Source: Micromonospora sp045209745 (lineage in GTDB: Bacteria > Actinomycetota > Actinomycetes > Mycobacteriales > Micromonosporaceae). From it: 64,000 bases of DNA. The stretch is from positions 4,030,001-4,094,000 of the forward strand of contig NZ_CP109273.1 in assembly GCF_045209745.1 (NCBI RefSeq), in the 5' to 3' direction. Positions 1 to 9,079 of this stretch are shown in pieces. Positions within the stretch are counted from its first letter, which is position 1. Each line of letters opens with the position of its first letter. The notes under the pieces were generated by a model. That model was not told the DNA's origin. It searched no databases and was given only the letters and a program-made list of their open reading frames with translations. The position numbers and the translations under genes were made by a program.

Positions 1-971
1 ATCATCGCCGGGCCGGTGTGCAGCAGCGCCGGCCAGGGCGCGGCGTGCGCCAGATCGTTCACCTGGTCGTGCCGGCCCTCGGCGATTGCCGCGCCGAAGC
101 TGGTGTCGGCGACCGGCAGGACCGTGCCGATCAGCGCCCGGGCCTGCTCGTCGGCGCCGTCGACCACCTCGACGGTGAACTGCGCGGCGTCGGTGTCGTA
201 GAGCAGCACCAGCGCCAGCTCGGCCTCGGCGACCTCCCGGGCGCGGCGGGCGACCAACGCCAACGCGTCGGTACGGCGTACCTCGCCGAGCAGCACCGTG
301 GTGATCTCGGCGGTGGCGGCGAGCCAGCGTTCCCGCCGGTGCGCCAGGGCGTACAGGCGGGCATTTTCGATGGCCACGCCCGCGGCGGCGGCGAGCGCGC
401 CGACGATTTCCTCGTCGTCCTCGGTGAACTGCGCACCGCCCTGCTTCTCGGCCAGGTAGAGGTTGCCGAACACCTGGTCGCGGATGCGCACCGGCACGCC
501 CAGGAAGCTGTGCATCGGCGGGTGGTTGGCCGGGAAGCCGTACGAGCGGGGGTGCTGGGTGATGTCCGGCATCCGCAGCGGCCGGGGCTCGTCGATGAGC
601 AGGCCGAGAACCCCCCGCCCGTGGGGCAGGTCGCCGATCTGCGCGTGCTGCTCGGGGGTGATGCCGTGCACGATGAAGTCGTGCAGCAGTCGGTCCGGGC
701 CGACCACACCCAGCGCGCCGTACCGGGCGCCGACCAGCTCGCAGGCCGCCTGCACGATGCGTTGCAGGGTGGTGCGCAGATCCAGGTTGGTGCCGATGCC
801 GACCACCGCGTCGAGCAGGGCGCGCAGCCGCTCCCGGCTGGTGACCACCTCGCCGACCCGGACCAGCATTTCCTGCAGCAGTTCGTCGAGGCGCACCCGC
901 GAGAGCGGGCTCAGCCCGAGCGACGGGGGCGCCGGCGATTCCCGACGGGGTTGCGGCGCGCTGTTGGTCAC
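1..971 (-). CDS. GAF-domain sensor histidine kinase, DevS-like (partial, runs off left edge)
   Basis: Only the N-terminal ~323 residues are inside the window, starting from a GTG at 969-971. A first GAF domain spans about residues 35-185, with PHGRGVLGLLI and NLYLAEKQGGAQFTEDDE, sequences typical of mycobacterial DevS/DosS-type kinases. A second GAF-like domain starts with RERWLAATAEITTVL at about residue 205. The kinase core must lie beyond base 1, so the enzymatic class is inferred. In DevS/DosS the first GAF domain binds haem and senses O2, NO and CO; I cannot settle from sequence whether this one binds haem. It lies 40 nt downstream of the nitroreductase on the same strand. With its neighbours (nitroreductase, USPs, P-type ATPase) it suggests a hypoxia or redox regulon. 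Confidence 0.8.
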   Translation of the reverse strand, partial: MTNSAPQPRRESPAPPSLGLSPLSRVRLDELLQEMLVRVGEVVTSRERLRALLDAVVGIGTNLDLRTTLQRIVQAACELVGARYGALGVVGPDRLLHDFIVHGITPEQHAQIGDLPHGRGVLGLLIDEPRPLRMPDITQHPRSYGFPANHPPMHSFLGVPVRIRDQVFGNLYLAEKQGGAQFTEDDEEIVGALAAAAGVAIENARLYALAHRRERWLAATAEITTVLLGEVRRTDALALVARRAREVAEAELALVLLYDTDAAQFTVEVVDGADEQARALIGTVLPVADTSFGAAIAEGRHDQVNDLAHAAPWPALLHTGPAM

Positions 972-1011
972 CGGGAGATGGTAGCGCCGGTGACCTTCCT
1001 GGCCGGACCCG

Positions 1012-2007
1012 TCAACCGTGCTCGCCCCGGACCGCGGAGGTGTCGACCACCTGGGCGGTGGCCAGCCGCGGCGTGTGCGGTGGGCCGGCGTGCGCCGGGT
1101 CCGCGATGCCCAACCGCAGCGCGATGTAGGGGAAGCCGATCCCGGAGAGCAGCTGACGCAGGGTTTGCCGGGTGCCCGGCACCTCGACCACCGCGCTGAG
1201 CGGCACCACGGACACGCCGAGCCGAGTGGCGGTCAGCCACCCGGCGGAGAGCGCTTCACCGGCGCGCAGCCAGCTGTCCCGCTCGTCCTCGTCGCCGTGC
1301 AGGATCGCGTACACCGCCATGCGGTCGTGGCCGGGGCCCACCGGCAAACTGCCGGGACGGCCGAAGTCGCGGCCCGGCACGGTGGTCTGCGCAGGCTGCT
1401 CGGGCAGCACCTCCGCCGGCAGGCCGGTGCCCTCGCCGGCACGGCTGGTCCAGTAGGCCAGCTCGGCGCGCAGCTCCGGGTCCTCGGCCTCGACCGTGTC
1501 GGCGTGCCCGGCGGTGGCGGCCAGCTCCAGCATCTGGTCGCGGTCGAGGATCTGCAACCGGCAACCCTCCGCGCTCACCGCCCGGGTGATCTCCTCGATT
1601 GCCGAGGGCGGCACCGGCTCGTCGCTGACCGGCCGCCGGTCGGTGTGCCGGACCTGCATGCACTGCACCATGTGCATGGCGTCCGGGTCTGCCGCGATCT
1701 GGCTCAGGTCGGTCAGCCGGGCCAGCAGCTCGCTGTCGCCCGGGTCGGGCAACCGCTGCACCACGGTACGCCACCCCTTTGCCGCCAGCGCGAGCCGCGC
1801 GTGGTGCAGGGCGGTGCCGCAGCTGATCGCGAGCAGTCGGCCCTCCGGGTCGGTGGCGGCGAGCTGCCGGTCGGCGACTGAGCGCAGCTCCAGCGCGTCG
1901 GGCAGCACCCGCCAACACCACGGCTGGGTGTTGTGCACCGAGGGGGCGTGGCCGGCGGTTGCGGCAGCCTCCGCCAGCGCGGTGGTCAGCTGGCTCTCCT
2001 GACTCAT
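1012..2007 (-). CDS. Acg-type nitroreductase-family protein
   Basis: This 331-residue protein starts at the ATG at 2005-2007, with AAAGG about 9 nt upstream. The N-terminal motif GHAPSVHNTQPWCWRV is the FMN-contacting opening of the Acg (Rv2032)/Rv3131 family, and the length matches that family. These proteins have a nitroreductase fold, bind FMN and are induced by the dormancy regulator DosR in mycobacteria; their true substrate is not established. It probably shares a transcript with the downstream sensor kinase. The frame is open further upstream, but that extension runs antisense through the P-type ATPase gene and is not coding. Confidence 0.85.
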   Translation of the reverse strand: MSQESQLTTALAEAAATAGHAPSVHNTQPWCWRVLPDALELRSVADRQLAATDPEGRLLAISCGTALHHARLALAAKGWRTVVQRLPDPGDSELLARLTDLSQIAADPDAMHMVQCMQVRHTDRRPVSDEPVPPSAIEEITRAVSAEGCRLQILDRDQMLELAATAGHADTVEAEDPELRAELAYWTSRAGEGTGLPAEVLPEQPAQTTVPGRDFGRPGSLPVGPGHDRMAVYAILHGDEDERDSWLRAGEALSAGWLTATRLGVSVVPLSAVVEVPGTRQTLRQLLSGIGFPYIALRLGIADPAHAGPPHTPRLATAQVVDTSAVRGEHG

Positions 2008-2104
2008 GGTCACGACCTTTCCGTCTCTGCTCATCGTGCCGCACGGCGCCCGCCGCTGTGCCGGGGTTGCCGCTCCATCCTGTGCAATCGGTGGTGCGCC
2101 CGCA

Positions 2105-2133
2105 GGGGCCGCAGGTCCCGACTCCGCTGGGAC
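2105..2133. promoter_or_regulatory. candidate DevR/DosR-like operator between divergent stress genes
   Basis: The 232-nt gap between the nitroreductase and the P-type ATPase contains GGGGCC-GCA-GGTCCC (2105-2119), an imperfect inverted repeat. It overlaps a second one, GTCCC-N9-GGGAC (2115-2133). GGGNCC/GGNCCC half sites resemble DosR-type boxes of actinobacteria, and the position between two stress genes fits. The match is by eye only. Confidence 0.35.
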
Positions 2134-2239
2134 GTTACGCCCACCGAGCCAGGTTCGCCGCGCCGGTGCGACGTCCGTCCGCCGGGCGAATCGCCTGGTG
2201 TCCGGCCGGCGTTGGCCCACGGCCTGCGACGATGCGCAG

Positions 2240-4585
2240 GTGGGGGCCGAGCCGACCGAGTGTGTACCGGAGCAGCCGGCCCGCAGCCGCGTCCGACGGT
2301 GGTGGGCGTGGACGCCACTGCTCGGGCTCGGCATCGGTGTGCTGGCCGGCGTGGTGCTGCGAATTGTCGGCCACTCGGGCGTGGCGGACCTGGTCTGGGC
2401 GGCCGTCACGGTGGTCGCGCTGCTGCCCGCCGCCTGGTCGATGCTGCGCTCGTTGTGGCACCGGCACTTCGGCGTGGACGTGATTGCCGTGCTGGCCCTG
2501 GCCGGCGCGCTCGGCGTCGGGGAGTACCTGGCTGGGGCGGTCATCGCCGTGATGTTGGCGACCGGGCAGTCCTTGGAGTCGTACGCGCAGCGGCGGGCCA
2601 CCCGTGACCTGCGGGCGCTGCTGGCACGCGCCCCGCGTACCGCCCGTCGGCGCGGACCCGACGGTGGGATCGAGGTGGTGCCGTTGGACCGGGTGGCGGT
2701 GGCGGACCGGCTGCTGGTCGGTCCCGGCGACGTGGTGCCGGTCGACGGAACGGTCGACGAGGCGGCCACCCTGGACGAGTCGGTGGTGACCGGGGAGTCG
2801 CGGCTGGCCCAGCGGGCGGCCGGGGAGGCGGTGGCCAGCGGCGTGGTCAATGCCGGCGCCGGGTTCGGCATGCGGGCGACGAAGACCGCCGGGCAGAGCA
2901 CGTACGCCGGGATTGTCCGGCTGGCCCAGGAGGCGACCGCCCGCAAGGCCCCGATGGTTCGACTGGCCGACCGGTACGCCGCCGCGTTCGTGCCGTTCAC
3001 GTTGGTCCTGGCCGGGCTGGGCTGGCTGCTCTCCGGCGACGTGGTCCGGGCGGTGGCGGTGCTGGTGGTGGCCACTCCCTGCCCGCTGCTGCTGGCCACC
3101 CCGATCGCGATCGTGTCCGGGCTGTCCCGGGTGGCCCGGCGTGGGGTGCTGGTCCGCGACGGCAGCGCGCTGGAGCTGCTCGGCCGGGCCCGCACCCTGC
3201 TGGTGGACAAGACCGGGACGCTGACCGTCGGCCGCCCGCGCGCCGCCGAGACGGTCGTCGCCCCGGGTGGCGATCGTGACGAGGTGCTGCGCCTCGCGGC
3301 CTCGGTCGAGCAGTTGTCCCCGCACGTCCTGGCCACCGCGCTGGTCCGGCAGGCCCGCGACCGGGGGCTGACGTTGACCGAGCCGACCGGCGTCACCGAG
3401 GAGCCGGGGCGGGGGGTCAGCGGCCGGGTCGGCGGGCGACTGGTCCGGGTCGGTCAGTTCACCGGAGAGCTACCGGAGTGGGCGGATCGGGCGCGGGTCC
3501 GCACCGAGTTGGCGGGCTGGTCCGCCGTGTGGGTCAGCGACGACGGCGGGCCGCTCGGCGCGGTCCTGCTGGAGGACCCGGTACGCCCCGACGCCCGCCG
3601 AACCGTGCGTCGGCTACGCGCGGCCGGCCTGGGGCGGATCGTGATGGTCACCGGCGACCAACCGGCCACCGCCGCGCAGGTCGCGGCGGCGGTCGGGGTG
3701 GACGACGTGCTCGCCCGCTGCACACCGCAGGAGAAGGTGGCCCGGGTCCGGGCGGAGGCCGACCGGGCGGTGACCGTGATGGTCGGCGACGGGGTGAACG
3801 ACGCTCCGGCGCTGGCCGAGGCGCACGTGGGCGTGGCGATGGGTGCGACCGGCGCGAACGCCTCGGCGGACGTGGCCGACGCGGTGCTCACGGTGGACCG
3901 GCTGGACCGGCTCGCCGACGCGGTGGAGATCGCCCGGTACGCCCGGCGGATCGCGGTGCAGAGCGCCACCGTCGGGATGGGATTGGCCGTGCTGGCGATG
4001 CTCGTGGCGGCGGCCGGTCGGTTGCCCCCGGTCGCCGGCGCGTTCCTCCAGGAGGGCATCGACGTGCTGGTGATCCTCAACGCGTTGCGGGCACTCGGCG
4101 GAGGGCTGCGTCGCCGCGACGTGCCGCCGCCTACCCGGGAGTTGCTCGCCCGCTACGCCGGGGAGCACCAGGCGGTGCGGGACGTGCTGGCCGGGCTGCG
4201 GGACACCGCCGACCTGGTCGCCACCGACCCGGGATCGTCGCGGTGCCTGCCGGCGGTACGCGAGACGCACCACCGGTTGACCGAACAGGTGCTGCCGCAC
4301 GAGGCTGCCGAGGAGCGACAGCTCTACCCCGAGCTGGCCTCCCCGCTGGGCAGTGGGGAGGCGACCTCGACGATGAGTCGGGCGCACGTGGAGATCCGCC
4401 GCCAGGTCGACCTGCTCGGTGCCCAGCTCGCGCAGACCGAGGACGGTCGGCTACGCCCGGACCAGTTGCCCGACCTGCTGGCCACCCTCTACGGGTTGGA
4501 CGCCGTGCTCCGCCTGCACCTGGCTCAGGAGGAGGAGGAGTTCTTCTCCCTCGACCCGTCCGACTCGGCGCCCGCGCGGGGGTGA
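2240..4585 (+). CDS. heavy-metal-type P1B ATPase fused to a C-terminal hemerythrin domain
   Basis: This membrane cation pump has about 781 residues from the GTG at 2240. That start is chosen because the upstream in-frame sequence lacks coding character; no strong ribosome site is visible. Membrane helices precede the actuator motif TGES at ~184. The transmembrane metal motif is TPCP with Cys ~281, the phosphorylated Asp is ~323 in DKTGTLT, and GDGVNDAPAL begins at ~516. The usual P1B HP locus reads SPHVLA here. Residues ~634-770 form a hemerythrin-like four-helix domain with the His/Glu pattern GEHQAVRD, ETHHRLTEQVLPHE, RAHVEIRRQ and LRLHLAQEEEEFF, which would bind a di-iron centre. There is no N-terminal CXXC domain. 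Metal specificity is unknown. The fusion and the neighbours suggest a transport activity tuned by O2, NO or iron. Confidence 0.85.
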   Translation: MGAEPTECVPEQPARSRVRRWWAWTPLLGLGIGVLAGVVLRIVGHSGVADLVWAAVTVVALLPAAWSMLRSLWHRHFGVDVIAVLALAGALGVGEYLAGAVIAVMLATGQSLESYAQRRATRDLRALLARAPRTARRRGPDGGIEVVPLDRVAVADRLLVGPGDVVPVDGTVDEAATLDESVVTGESRLAQRAAGEAVASGVVNAGAGFGMRATKTAGQSTYAGIVRLAQEATARKAPMVRLADRYAAAFVPFTLVLAGLGWLLSGDVVRAVAVLVVATPCPLLLATPIAIVSGLSRVARRGVLVRDGSALELLGRARTLLVDKTGTLTVGRPRAAETVVAPGGDRDEVLRLAASVEQLSPHVLATALVRQARDRGLTLTEPTGVTEEPGRGVSGRVGGRLVRVGQFTGELPEWADRARVRTELAGWSAVWVSDDGGPLGAVLLEDPVRPDARRTVRRLRAAGLGRIVMVTGDQPATAAQVAAAVGVDDVLARCTPQEKVARVRAEADRAVTVMVGDGVNDAPALAEAHVGVAMGATGANASADVADAVLTVDRLDRLADAVEIARYARRIAVQSATVGMGLAVLAMLVAAAGRLPPVAGAFLQEGIDVLVILNALRALGGGLRRRDVPPPTRELLARYAGEHQAVRDVLAGLRDTADLVATDPGSSRCLPAVRETHHRLTEQVLPHEAAEERQLYPELASPLGSGEATSTMSRAHVEIRRQVDLLGAQLAQTEDGRLRPDQLPDLLATLYGLDAVLRLHLAQEEEEFFSLDPSDSAPARG

Positions 4586-4631
4586 CCCTGGCCGGGGGTG
4601 CCCTGCCCGCGGCGCCCCAGGTTGGCGGACG

Positions 4632-5483
4632 TCAGCGTTCCCGGACCACCGCCACCGGGCAGTTGGCGTGCTGGATGAGCTGCTGGCTGACCGAGCCGAG
4701 CAGCATCCCGGCCAGCCCGCCCCGGCCCCGGCTGCCGACCACCACCAGCCGCGCGTCGCGGCTCGCTTCGATCAGCATCGCCGCCGGGCTGGTCGGGACC
4801 AGGTCGACGGTGATGGCCAGGTCGGCGAACGTCCGCCGCCACGGTTCCAGCGCCTGCTCCACCGCAGCCCGCTCGTCGGGCACCCCGGCGGCCCCGCCGG
4901 GGCCCGGTGTCCAGGCGTGCAGGACGCGCAGTGGCACCTGCCGCTGCGCCGCCCGTTCGGCCGCGAAGCCGAGCGCCACGAGCGACGGTTCCGAGCCGTC
5001 CACGCCGACGGCCACCGGGCCGGCCGACGCGTCGGTCGGGGCGCTGCCGGCACCGTCGCGGACCACCACGACGGGGCAGTGTGCGTGCGCGGCGACCGAA
5101 ACCGCCGTCGACCCGGCCAGCAGGCCACCGAATCCGCCGTGGCCTCGGCTGCCGAGCACCAGCATCCCGGCCTCGGCCGAGCGTTCCTGCAACACCAGGG
5201 CCGGCGGCCCGTCGTACACCTGGCCGGTGATTGTCAGCCCGGGGTGCGCGGCGTCCGTCACGGCCTTGCGGACCAGGTCCTCGACCTGCCGGCGGGCGGT
5301 GTCGTCCGGCCAGACCCCGGGCGCCACGCCCGGGCCGACCCAGCCGGCCACGGTCAGCCATTCGAAGACGTACGCCAGCCGCACCGGTTGGCCGCTGTGC
5401 CGAGCCTCCTCCAGCGCCCAGTCCAAGGCCACGGACGCATCGGTGGAGCCGTCGTAGCCGACCAGGATCTCCGCGTTGCGCAC
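4632..5483 (-). CDS. tandem-domain universal stress protein
   Basis: This 283-residue protein has two UspA domains (about 1-145 and 155-283). Each carries the ATP-binding G-2X-G-9X-G(S/T) loop: GSRGHGGFGGLLAGS and GSRGRGGLAGMLLGS. The start is a GTG at 5481-5483, preceded by GGAGGA. It lies 10 nt after the phosphoketolase stop, so the two genes are almost certainly one transcript. Tandem USPs of this kind (Rv2623 type) bind ATP and slow growth under hypoxia in mycobacteria. The specific partner here is unknown. Confidence 0.93.
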   Translation of the reverse strand: MRNAEILVGYDGSTDASVALDWALEEARHSGQPVRLAYVFEWLTVAGWVGPGVAPGVWPDDTARRQVEDLVRKAVTDAAHPGLTITGQVYDGPPALVLQERSAEAGMLVLGSRGHGGFGGLLAGSTAVSVAAHAHCPVVVVRDGAGSAPTDASAGPVAVGVDGSEPSLVALGFAAERAAQRQVPLRVLHAWTPGPGGAAGVPDERAAVEQALEPWRRTFADLAITVDLVPTSPAAMLIEASRDARLVVVGSRGRGGLAGMLLGSVSQQLIQHANCPVAVVRER

Positions 5484-5493
5484 GTCGTCCTCC

Positions 5494-7887
5494 TCAGGGG
5501 TTGGTCGGGTCGGTTTCGCGGACCCAGCGCCATTCGGCGACCTGGGGGTCGTCCTCGCCGTACTGGCGGGTGTAGTCGCGGGCCGACTGCCGGGCGTCGA
5601 CCATCCGCTGACGCAGGTGCGCGGCGCGGGCGGCCAGCCCGGGCACCCGGTCGATGACGTCGATGACCAGGTGGAAGCGGTCCAGGTCGTTGAGCATCAC
5701 CATGTCGAACGGGGTGGTGGTGGTGCCCTCCTCCCGGTAACCGCGTACGTGCAGGTTCTCGTGGTTGGTGCGGCGGTAGGTGAGGCGGTGGATCAGCCAG
5801 GGGTAGCCGTGGTAGGCGAAGATGACCGTCCGGTCCGTGGTGAAGATGGTGTCGAACTCGTTGTCGGGCAGGCCGTGCGGGTGCTCGGTGTCCGGCTGGA
5901 GGCGCATCAGGTCGACCACGTTGACCAGTCGCACCTTCAGCTCCGGGAGGTGTTGGCGCAGCAGCTCGGCGGCGGCCAACGCCTCCAGGGTGGGCACGTC
6001 CCCGCAGCAGGCGAGCACCACGTCCGGCTCGCTGCCGCCGTCGTTGCTGGCCCACTCCCAGATCCCCAGGCCACGCCGGCTGTGCTGGATCGCCTCGGTC
6101 ATCGTCAGCCAGCTGGGTGCCGACTGTTTACCGGCCACCACCACGTTGATGTAGTGCCGGCTGCGCAAACAGTGGTCCATCGTGGCGAGCAGGGTGTTGG
6201 CGTCCGGCGGCAGGTAGACCCGCACCACCTCGGCCTTCTTGTTGACCACGTGGTCGATGAAGCCCGGGTCCTGGTGGGAGAAGCCGTTGTGGTCCTGGCG
6301 CCAGACGTGGCTGGACAGCAGGTAGTTCAGCGAGGCGAGGGGCTGCCGCCAGGGGATGGCCCGGGTCACCTTCAGCCACTTGGCGTGCTGGTTGAGCATC
6401 GAGTCGACGATGTGGATGAACGCCTCGTAGCTGGTGAAGACACCGTGTCGGCCGGTCAGGAGATAGCCCTCCAACCAGCCCTGGCACAGATGCTCGGAGA
6501 GCACCTCCATGACCCGGCCGTCGGGGGAGAGGTGGTCGTCGTCGGGCACGGTGGCGGCCACCCACGCCCGGTCGGTCACCTCGAACGCGGCGCCCAGCCG
6601 GTTGGAGGCGACCTCGTCCGGGCCGAACAGCCGGAACGTCTGCGGGTTGGCGCTGATGACGTCGCGGATCCACGGGCCGAGCACCCCGGTCGCGCTGGCC
6701 ATCGTCGTGCCCGGTTCGGGGACCTCCACGCCGTAGTCGGAAAAGTCGGGCAGGGCCAGGTCGCGCAGCACGACCCCGCCGTTGGTGACCGGGTTGGCGC
6801 TCATCCGTCGGTCGCCGCGCGGCGGCAGCGTCCGCAACTCGTCCACCGGCGCGCCGGTGGCGTCGAACAGCTCCTCCGGCCCGTAGCTACGCAGCCACTG
6901 CTCCAGCTCGGCCAGGTGCGCCGGGTTGTCGCGTACCCCCGACAGGGGCACCTGGTGGGCGCGGTAGGTGCCCTCGACCTGGGTGTCGTCGACCTCGCGC
7001 GGGCCGGTCCAGCCCTTCGGCGTCCGCAGAATGATCATCGGCCAGCGGGGACGCTCGACGACGCCCCCGGAGCGGGCTCGCCGCTGGATCTCGGCGATCT
7101 CGTCCAACGCGCGGTCCATCGTCGCGGCGAGGGTCCGATGTACCTGGGCGGGGTCGTCGCCGGCCACCACGTACGGCTGGTAGCCCGATCCGCGCATGAG
7201 GTCGAGCAGGTCGGTCTCGGGGATGCGGGACAGCACGGTCGGGTTGGCGATCTTGTAGCCGTTGAGGTGCAGGATGGGCAGCACCGCACCATCGCGCGCC
7301 GGGTTGAGGAACACGTTGGAGAGCCAGCTGCCGGCCAGCGGCCCGGTCTCCGCCTCGCCGTCGCCGATCACGCAGGCCACCACCAGGTCCGGGTGGTCGA
7401 ACGCGGCGCCGTAGGCGTGGCTCAACGCGTACCCCAGCTCGCCGCCCTCGTGGATCGAACCCGGCACGTCCGCCGCGACGTGACTGGGGATACCGCCCGG
7501 GAAGGAGAACTGGCGAAAGAGCCTGGACATCCCGACCTCGTCGCGTGCCACGTCGTGGTAACGCTCCGACCAGGTGCCCTCCAGCCAGGTGTTGGCCACA
7601 ATGGCCGGGCCTCCGTGCCCGGGGCCGGTGACCAGCATGGCGTTGAGATCGCGCGCCACGATCACCCGGTTGAGGTGGGCGTAGATCAGATTGAGCCCGG
7701 GACTGGTGCCCCAGTGCCCGAGCAGCCGAGGCTTGATGTCGTCGCGGGTCAGCGGCTCGCGCAGCAGCGGGTTGCCGAGCAGGTAGATCTGCCCGACGGT
7801 GAGGTAGTTCGCGGCACGCCAGTAGGCGTCCAGCCGGCGCAGCTCGTCATCGGTGAGGGCGCGGTGCACGTCGAGCGCGGTGTCCAT
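5494..7887 (-). CDS. xfp: xylulose-5-phosphate/fructose-6-phosphate phosphoketolase
   Basis: A 797-residue ThDP enzyme that cleaves xylulose-5-P (or fructose-6-P) with phosphate to acetyl phosphate and an aldose phosphate. Family signatures are EGGELGYALSHAYGAAFDHP, the ThDP motif GDGEAETGP, and HVWRQDHNGFSHQDPGF near the C-terminal half; the length matches the ~800-residue family. The start is the ATG at 7885-7887, with GAGAGG about 10 nt upstream. A longer in-frame start exists at 7923 but has no ribosome site. It is followed at 10 nt by a universal stress protein gene. In a hypoxia setting the enzyme would give ATP through acetate kinase without respiration (inference). Confidence 0.95.
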   Translation of the reverse strand: MDTALDVHRALTDDELRRLDAYWRAANYLTVGQIYLLGNPLLREPLTRDDIKPRLLGHWGTSPGLNLIYAHLNRVIVARDLNAMLVTGPGHGGPAIVANTWLEGTWSERYHDVARDEVGMSRLFRQFSFPGGIPSHVAADVPGSIHEGGELGYALSHAYGAAFDHPDLVVACVIGDGEAETGPLAGSWLSNVFLNPARDGAVLPILHLNGYKIANPTVLSRIPETDLLDLMRGSGYQPYVVAGDDPAQVHRTLAATMDRALDEIAEIQRRARSGGVVERPRWPMIILRTPKGWTGPREVDDTQVEGTYRAHQVPLSGVRDNPAHLAELEQWLRSYGPEELFDATGAPVDELRTLPPRGDRRMSANPVTNGGVVLRDLALPDFSDYGVEVPEPGTTMASATGVLGPWIRDVISANPQTFRLFGPDEVASNRLGAAFEVTDRAWVAATVPDDDHLSPDGRVMEVLSEHLCQGWLEGYLLTGRHGVFTSYEAFIHIVDSMLNQHAKWLKVTRAIPWRQPLASLNYLLSSHVWRQDHNGFSHQDPGFIDHVVNKKAEVVRVYLPPDANTLLATMDHCLRSRHYINVVVAGKQSAPSWLTMTEAIQHSRRGLGIWEWASNDGGSEPDVVLACCGDVPTLEALAAAELLRQHLPELKVRLVNVVDLMRLQPDTEHPHGLPDNEFDTIFTTDRTVIFAYHGYPWLIHRLTYRRTNHENLHVRGYREEGTTTTPFDMVMLNDLDRFHLVIDVIDRVPGLAARAAHLRQRMVDARQSARDYTRQYGEDDPQVAEWRWVRETDPTNP

Positions 7888-7959
7888 AATGCTGAGCCTC
7901 TCGCAGATCGGGGAGTGGGGCATCCGACGTCCAGCCTCGCCGTCGCCTGCGCCCCGAGG

Positions 7960-8820
7960 TCAGGGCCGTTGGTCCCGGTTCGGGCGGGCGTCGGGCCCGG
8001 TGAGTGGGGCCTCGGCCAGCCCTCGGACGACGATCACGGGGGCCGGGGAGTGGTAGAGCATGGACTGGGCGACCGCCCCGAGCATCCCGCGGCCCGGTTC
8101 GCCGCCCCGGGCCGCGACCAGCACGACCTGCGCCGAGCGGGACACGTCGACGAGCACCTGGCCGGGATCGCCACGGATGACACGGCACTCGGCCGGCACG
8201 TCCGTCCGACGGGCGGAGAACCGGGCCACGACCTCGGCCAGCTGCTCGGTGTCGGTGTCGGTGTCCTGGTCGGGCTCCAACACCCGCAGCGCCACCAGCC
8301 GTGCGCAGCGCCGGGCCGCGCACTCGAAGGCCCATTCCAGAGCGAGGGTCGAGCTGGGCGATCCGTCCACCCCGACCAGCACCGGGCCCGGCGGCGGCGG
8401 CTGCTGGCGGACCACCAGCAGCGGGCAGCCGGCCCGCGCGGCCAGCTGCACGGCGGACGTGTCGGAAGGAATGCACCTGCCGCTGCCGGACATCCCGCTG
8501 TCGCCGACCGCGAGCAGGAAGGCCGCTTCCGATCGACGGATCAGGATGGGCAACATGCCGCCCTCGACGATCTCGCCGCGGACCGTCAGCTCCGGTTCGA
8601 TCCCGTGGGCCAGCTGCGCGCCCCGCGTGATCAGATCCTCGGCGTGGTCCCGGGGTGCGGCGACGGTGTCCGCGGCGAAGGCCGCCTGCCAGTCGAAGGT
8701 GTGCAGCAGGTGCAGTGGCCGGCCGTGTCCGGCGGCCTCCTGCGCGGCCTGTTCGACCACCGGGAGGTCGTGATCCGACCCGAGGCCGACCAGCACCGCT
8801 GCGTCGGCGGGTGCGGCCAT
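7960..8820 (-). CDS. tandem-domain universal stress protein
   Basis: This 286-residue protein has two USP folds. The second (from ~140, GPVLVGVDGSPSSTLALEWA) keeps the glycine-rich loop AARGGEPGRGMLGAVAQSM. The first (VGDSGMSGSGRCIPSDTS) has diverged around the loop and may bind nucleotide poorly. GGGAGGTGATATCGG precedes the ATG at 8820, and a hairpin abuts this ribosome site. It lies 72 nt upstream of the phosphoketolase gene on the same strand, so the probable order of transcription is USP, phosphoketolase, USP. Confidence 0.9.
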   Translation of the reverse strand: MAAPADAAVLVGLGSDHDLPVVEQAAQEAAGHGRPLHLLHTFDWQAAFAADTVAAPRDHAEDLITRGAQLAHGIEPELTVRGEIVEGGMLPILIRRSEAAFLLAVGDSGMSGSGRCIPSDTSAVQLAARAGCPLLVVRQQPPPPGPVLVGVDGSPSSTLALEWAFECAARRCARLVALRVLEPDQDTDTDTEQLAEVVARFSARRTDVPAECRVIRGDPGQVLVDVSRSAQVVLVAARGGEPGRGMLGAVAQSMLYHSPAPVIVVRGLAEAPLTGPDARPNRDQRP

Positions 8821-8833
8821 CCGATATCACCTC

Positions 8834-8850
8834 CCGGGCGTCGCGCCCGG
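8834..8850 (-). promoter_or_regulatory. hairpin abutting the ribosome site of the 7960-8820 USP gene
   Basis: CCGGGCG-TCG-CGCCCGG is a perfect 7-bp stem with a 3-nt loop. In the mRNA of the leftward USP gene its 3' arm runs directly into the GGGAGG ribosome site (8829-8836), so folding could limit ribosome access. Confidence 0.4.
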
Positions 8851-8884
8851 CACGACCAAGCTGTCCCTGACCGAGGGTAGTCGG

Positions 8885-8986
8885 ATGGGCGCGGCGGCGG
8901 GCCGGATCGGGCTGCTCACCGAGTCGGGGGTCGATCTCGACGATCCGCGCCGACGGGTGGAGCTCGCGCTACGGGCGGCGGCCTGA
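8885..8986 (+). pseudogene. possible remnant of a PucR/CdaR-type regulator C-terminus
   Basis: A 33-codon open stretch encodes GRIGLLTESGVDLDDPRRRV followed by ELALRAAA and a stop. It resembles the last helix of PucR/CdaR regulators (pattern RRIxELTGxDLDDPxxRLxLxLALRA). No complete gene lies upstream on this strand. I read it as a decayed 3' end; the similarity is from memory of the family pattern. Confidence 0.3.
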
Positions 8987-9079
8987 CGGGTGCGACCGTG
9001 TTGAAACCTGTTTGTGGAACTTCCGACGCTGGCCGCTCGCCGGGTCGCTGAAGCCGTCGGACTGCTGCACACTGGCGCC

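Noticed and set aside
2008..3396. Upstream extension of the nitroreductase frame
   Set aside because: The extension is Arg/Ser/Thr/Pro-rich shadow sequence antisense to the P-type ATPase; the ribosome site and homology fix the start at 2007.
5476..8880. Very long open frame (over 1100 codons) on the + strand
   Set aside because: It is antisense to the phosphoketolase and two USP genes. The translation is a low-complexity run of V, G, R, H and Q typical of the complement of high-GC genes.
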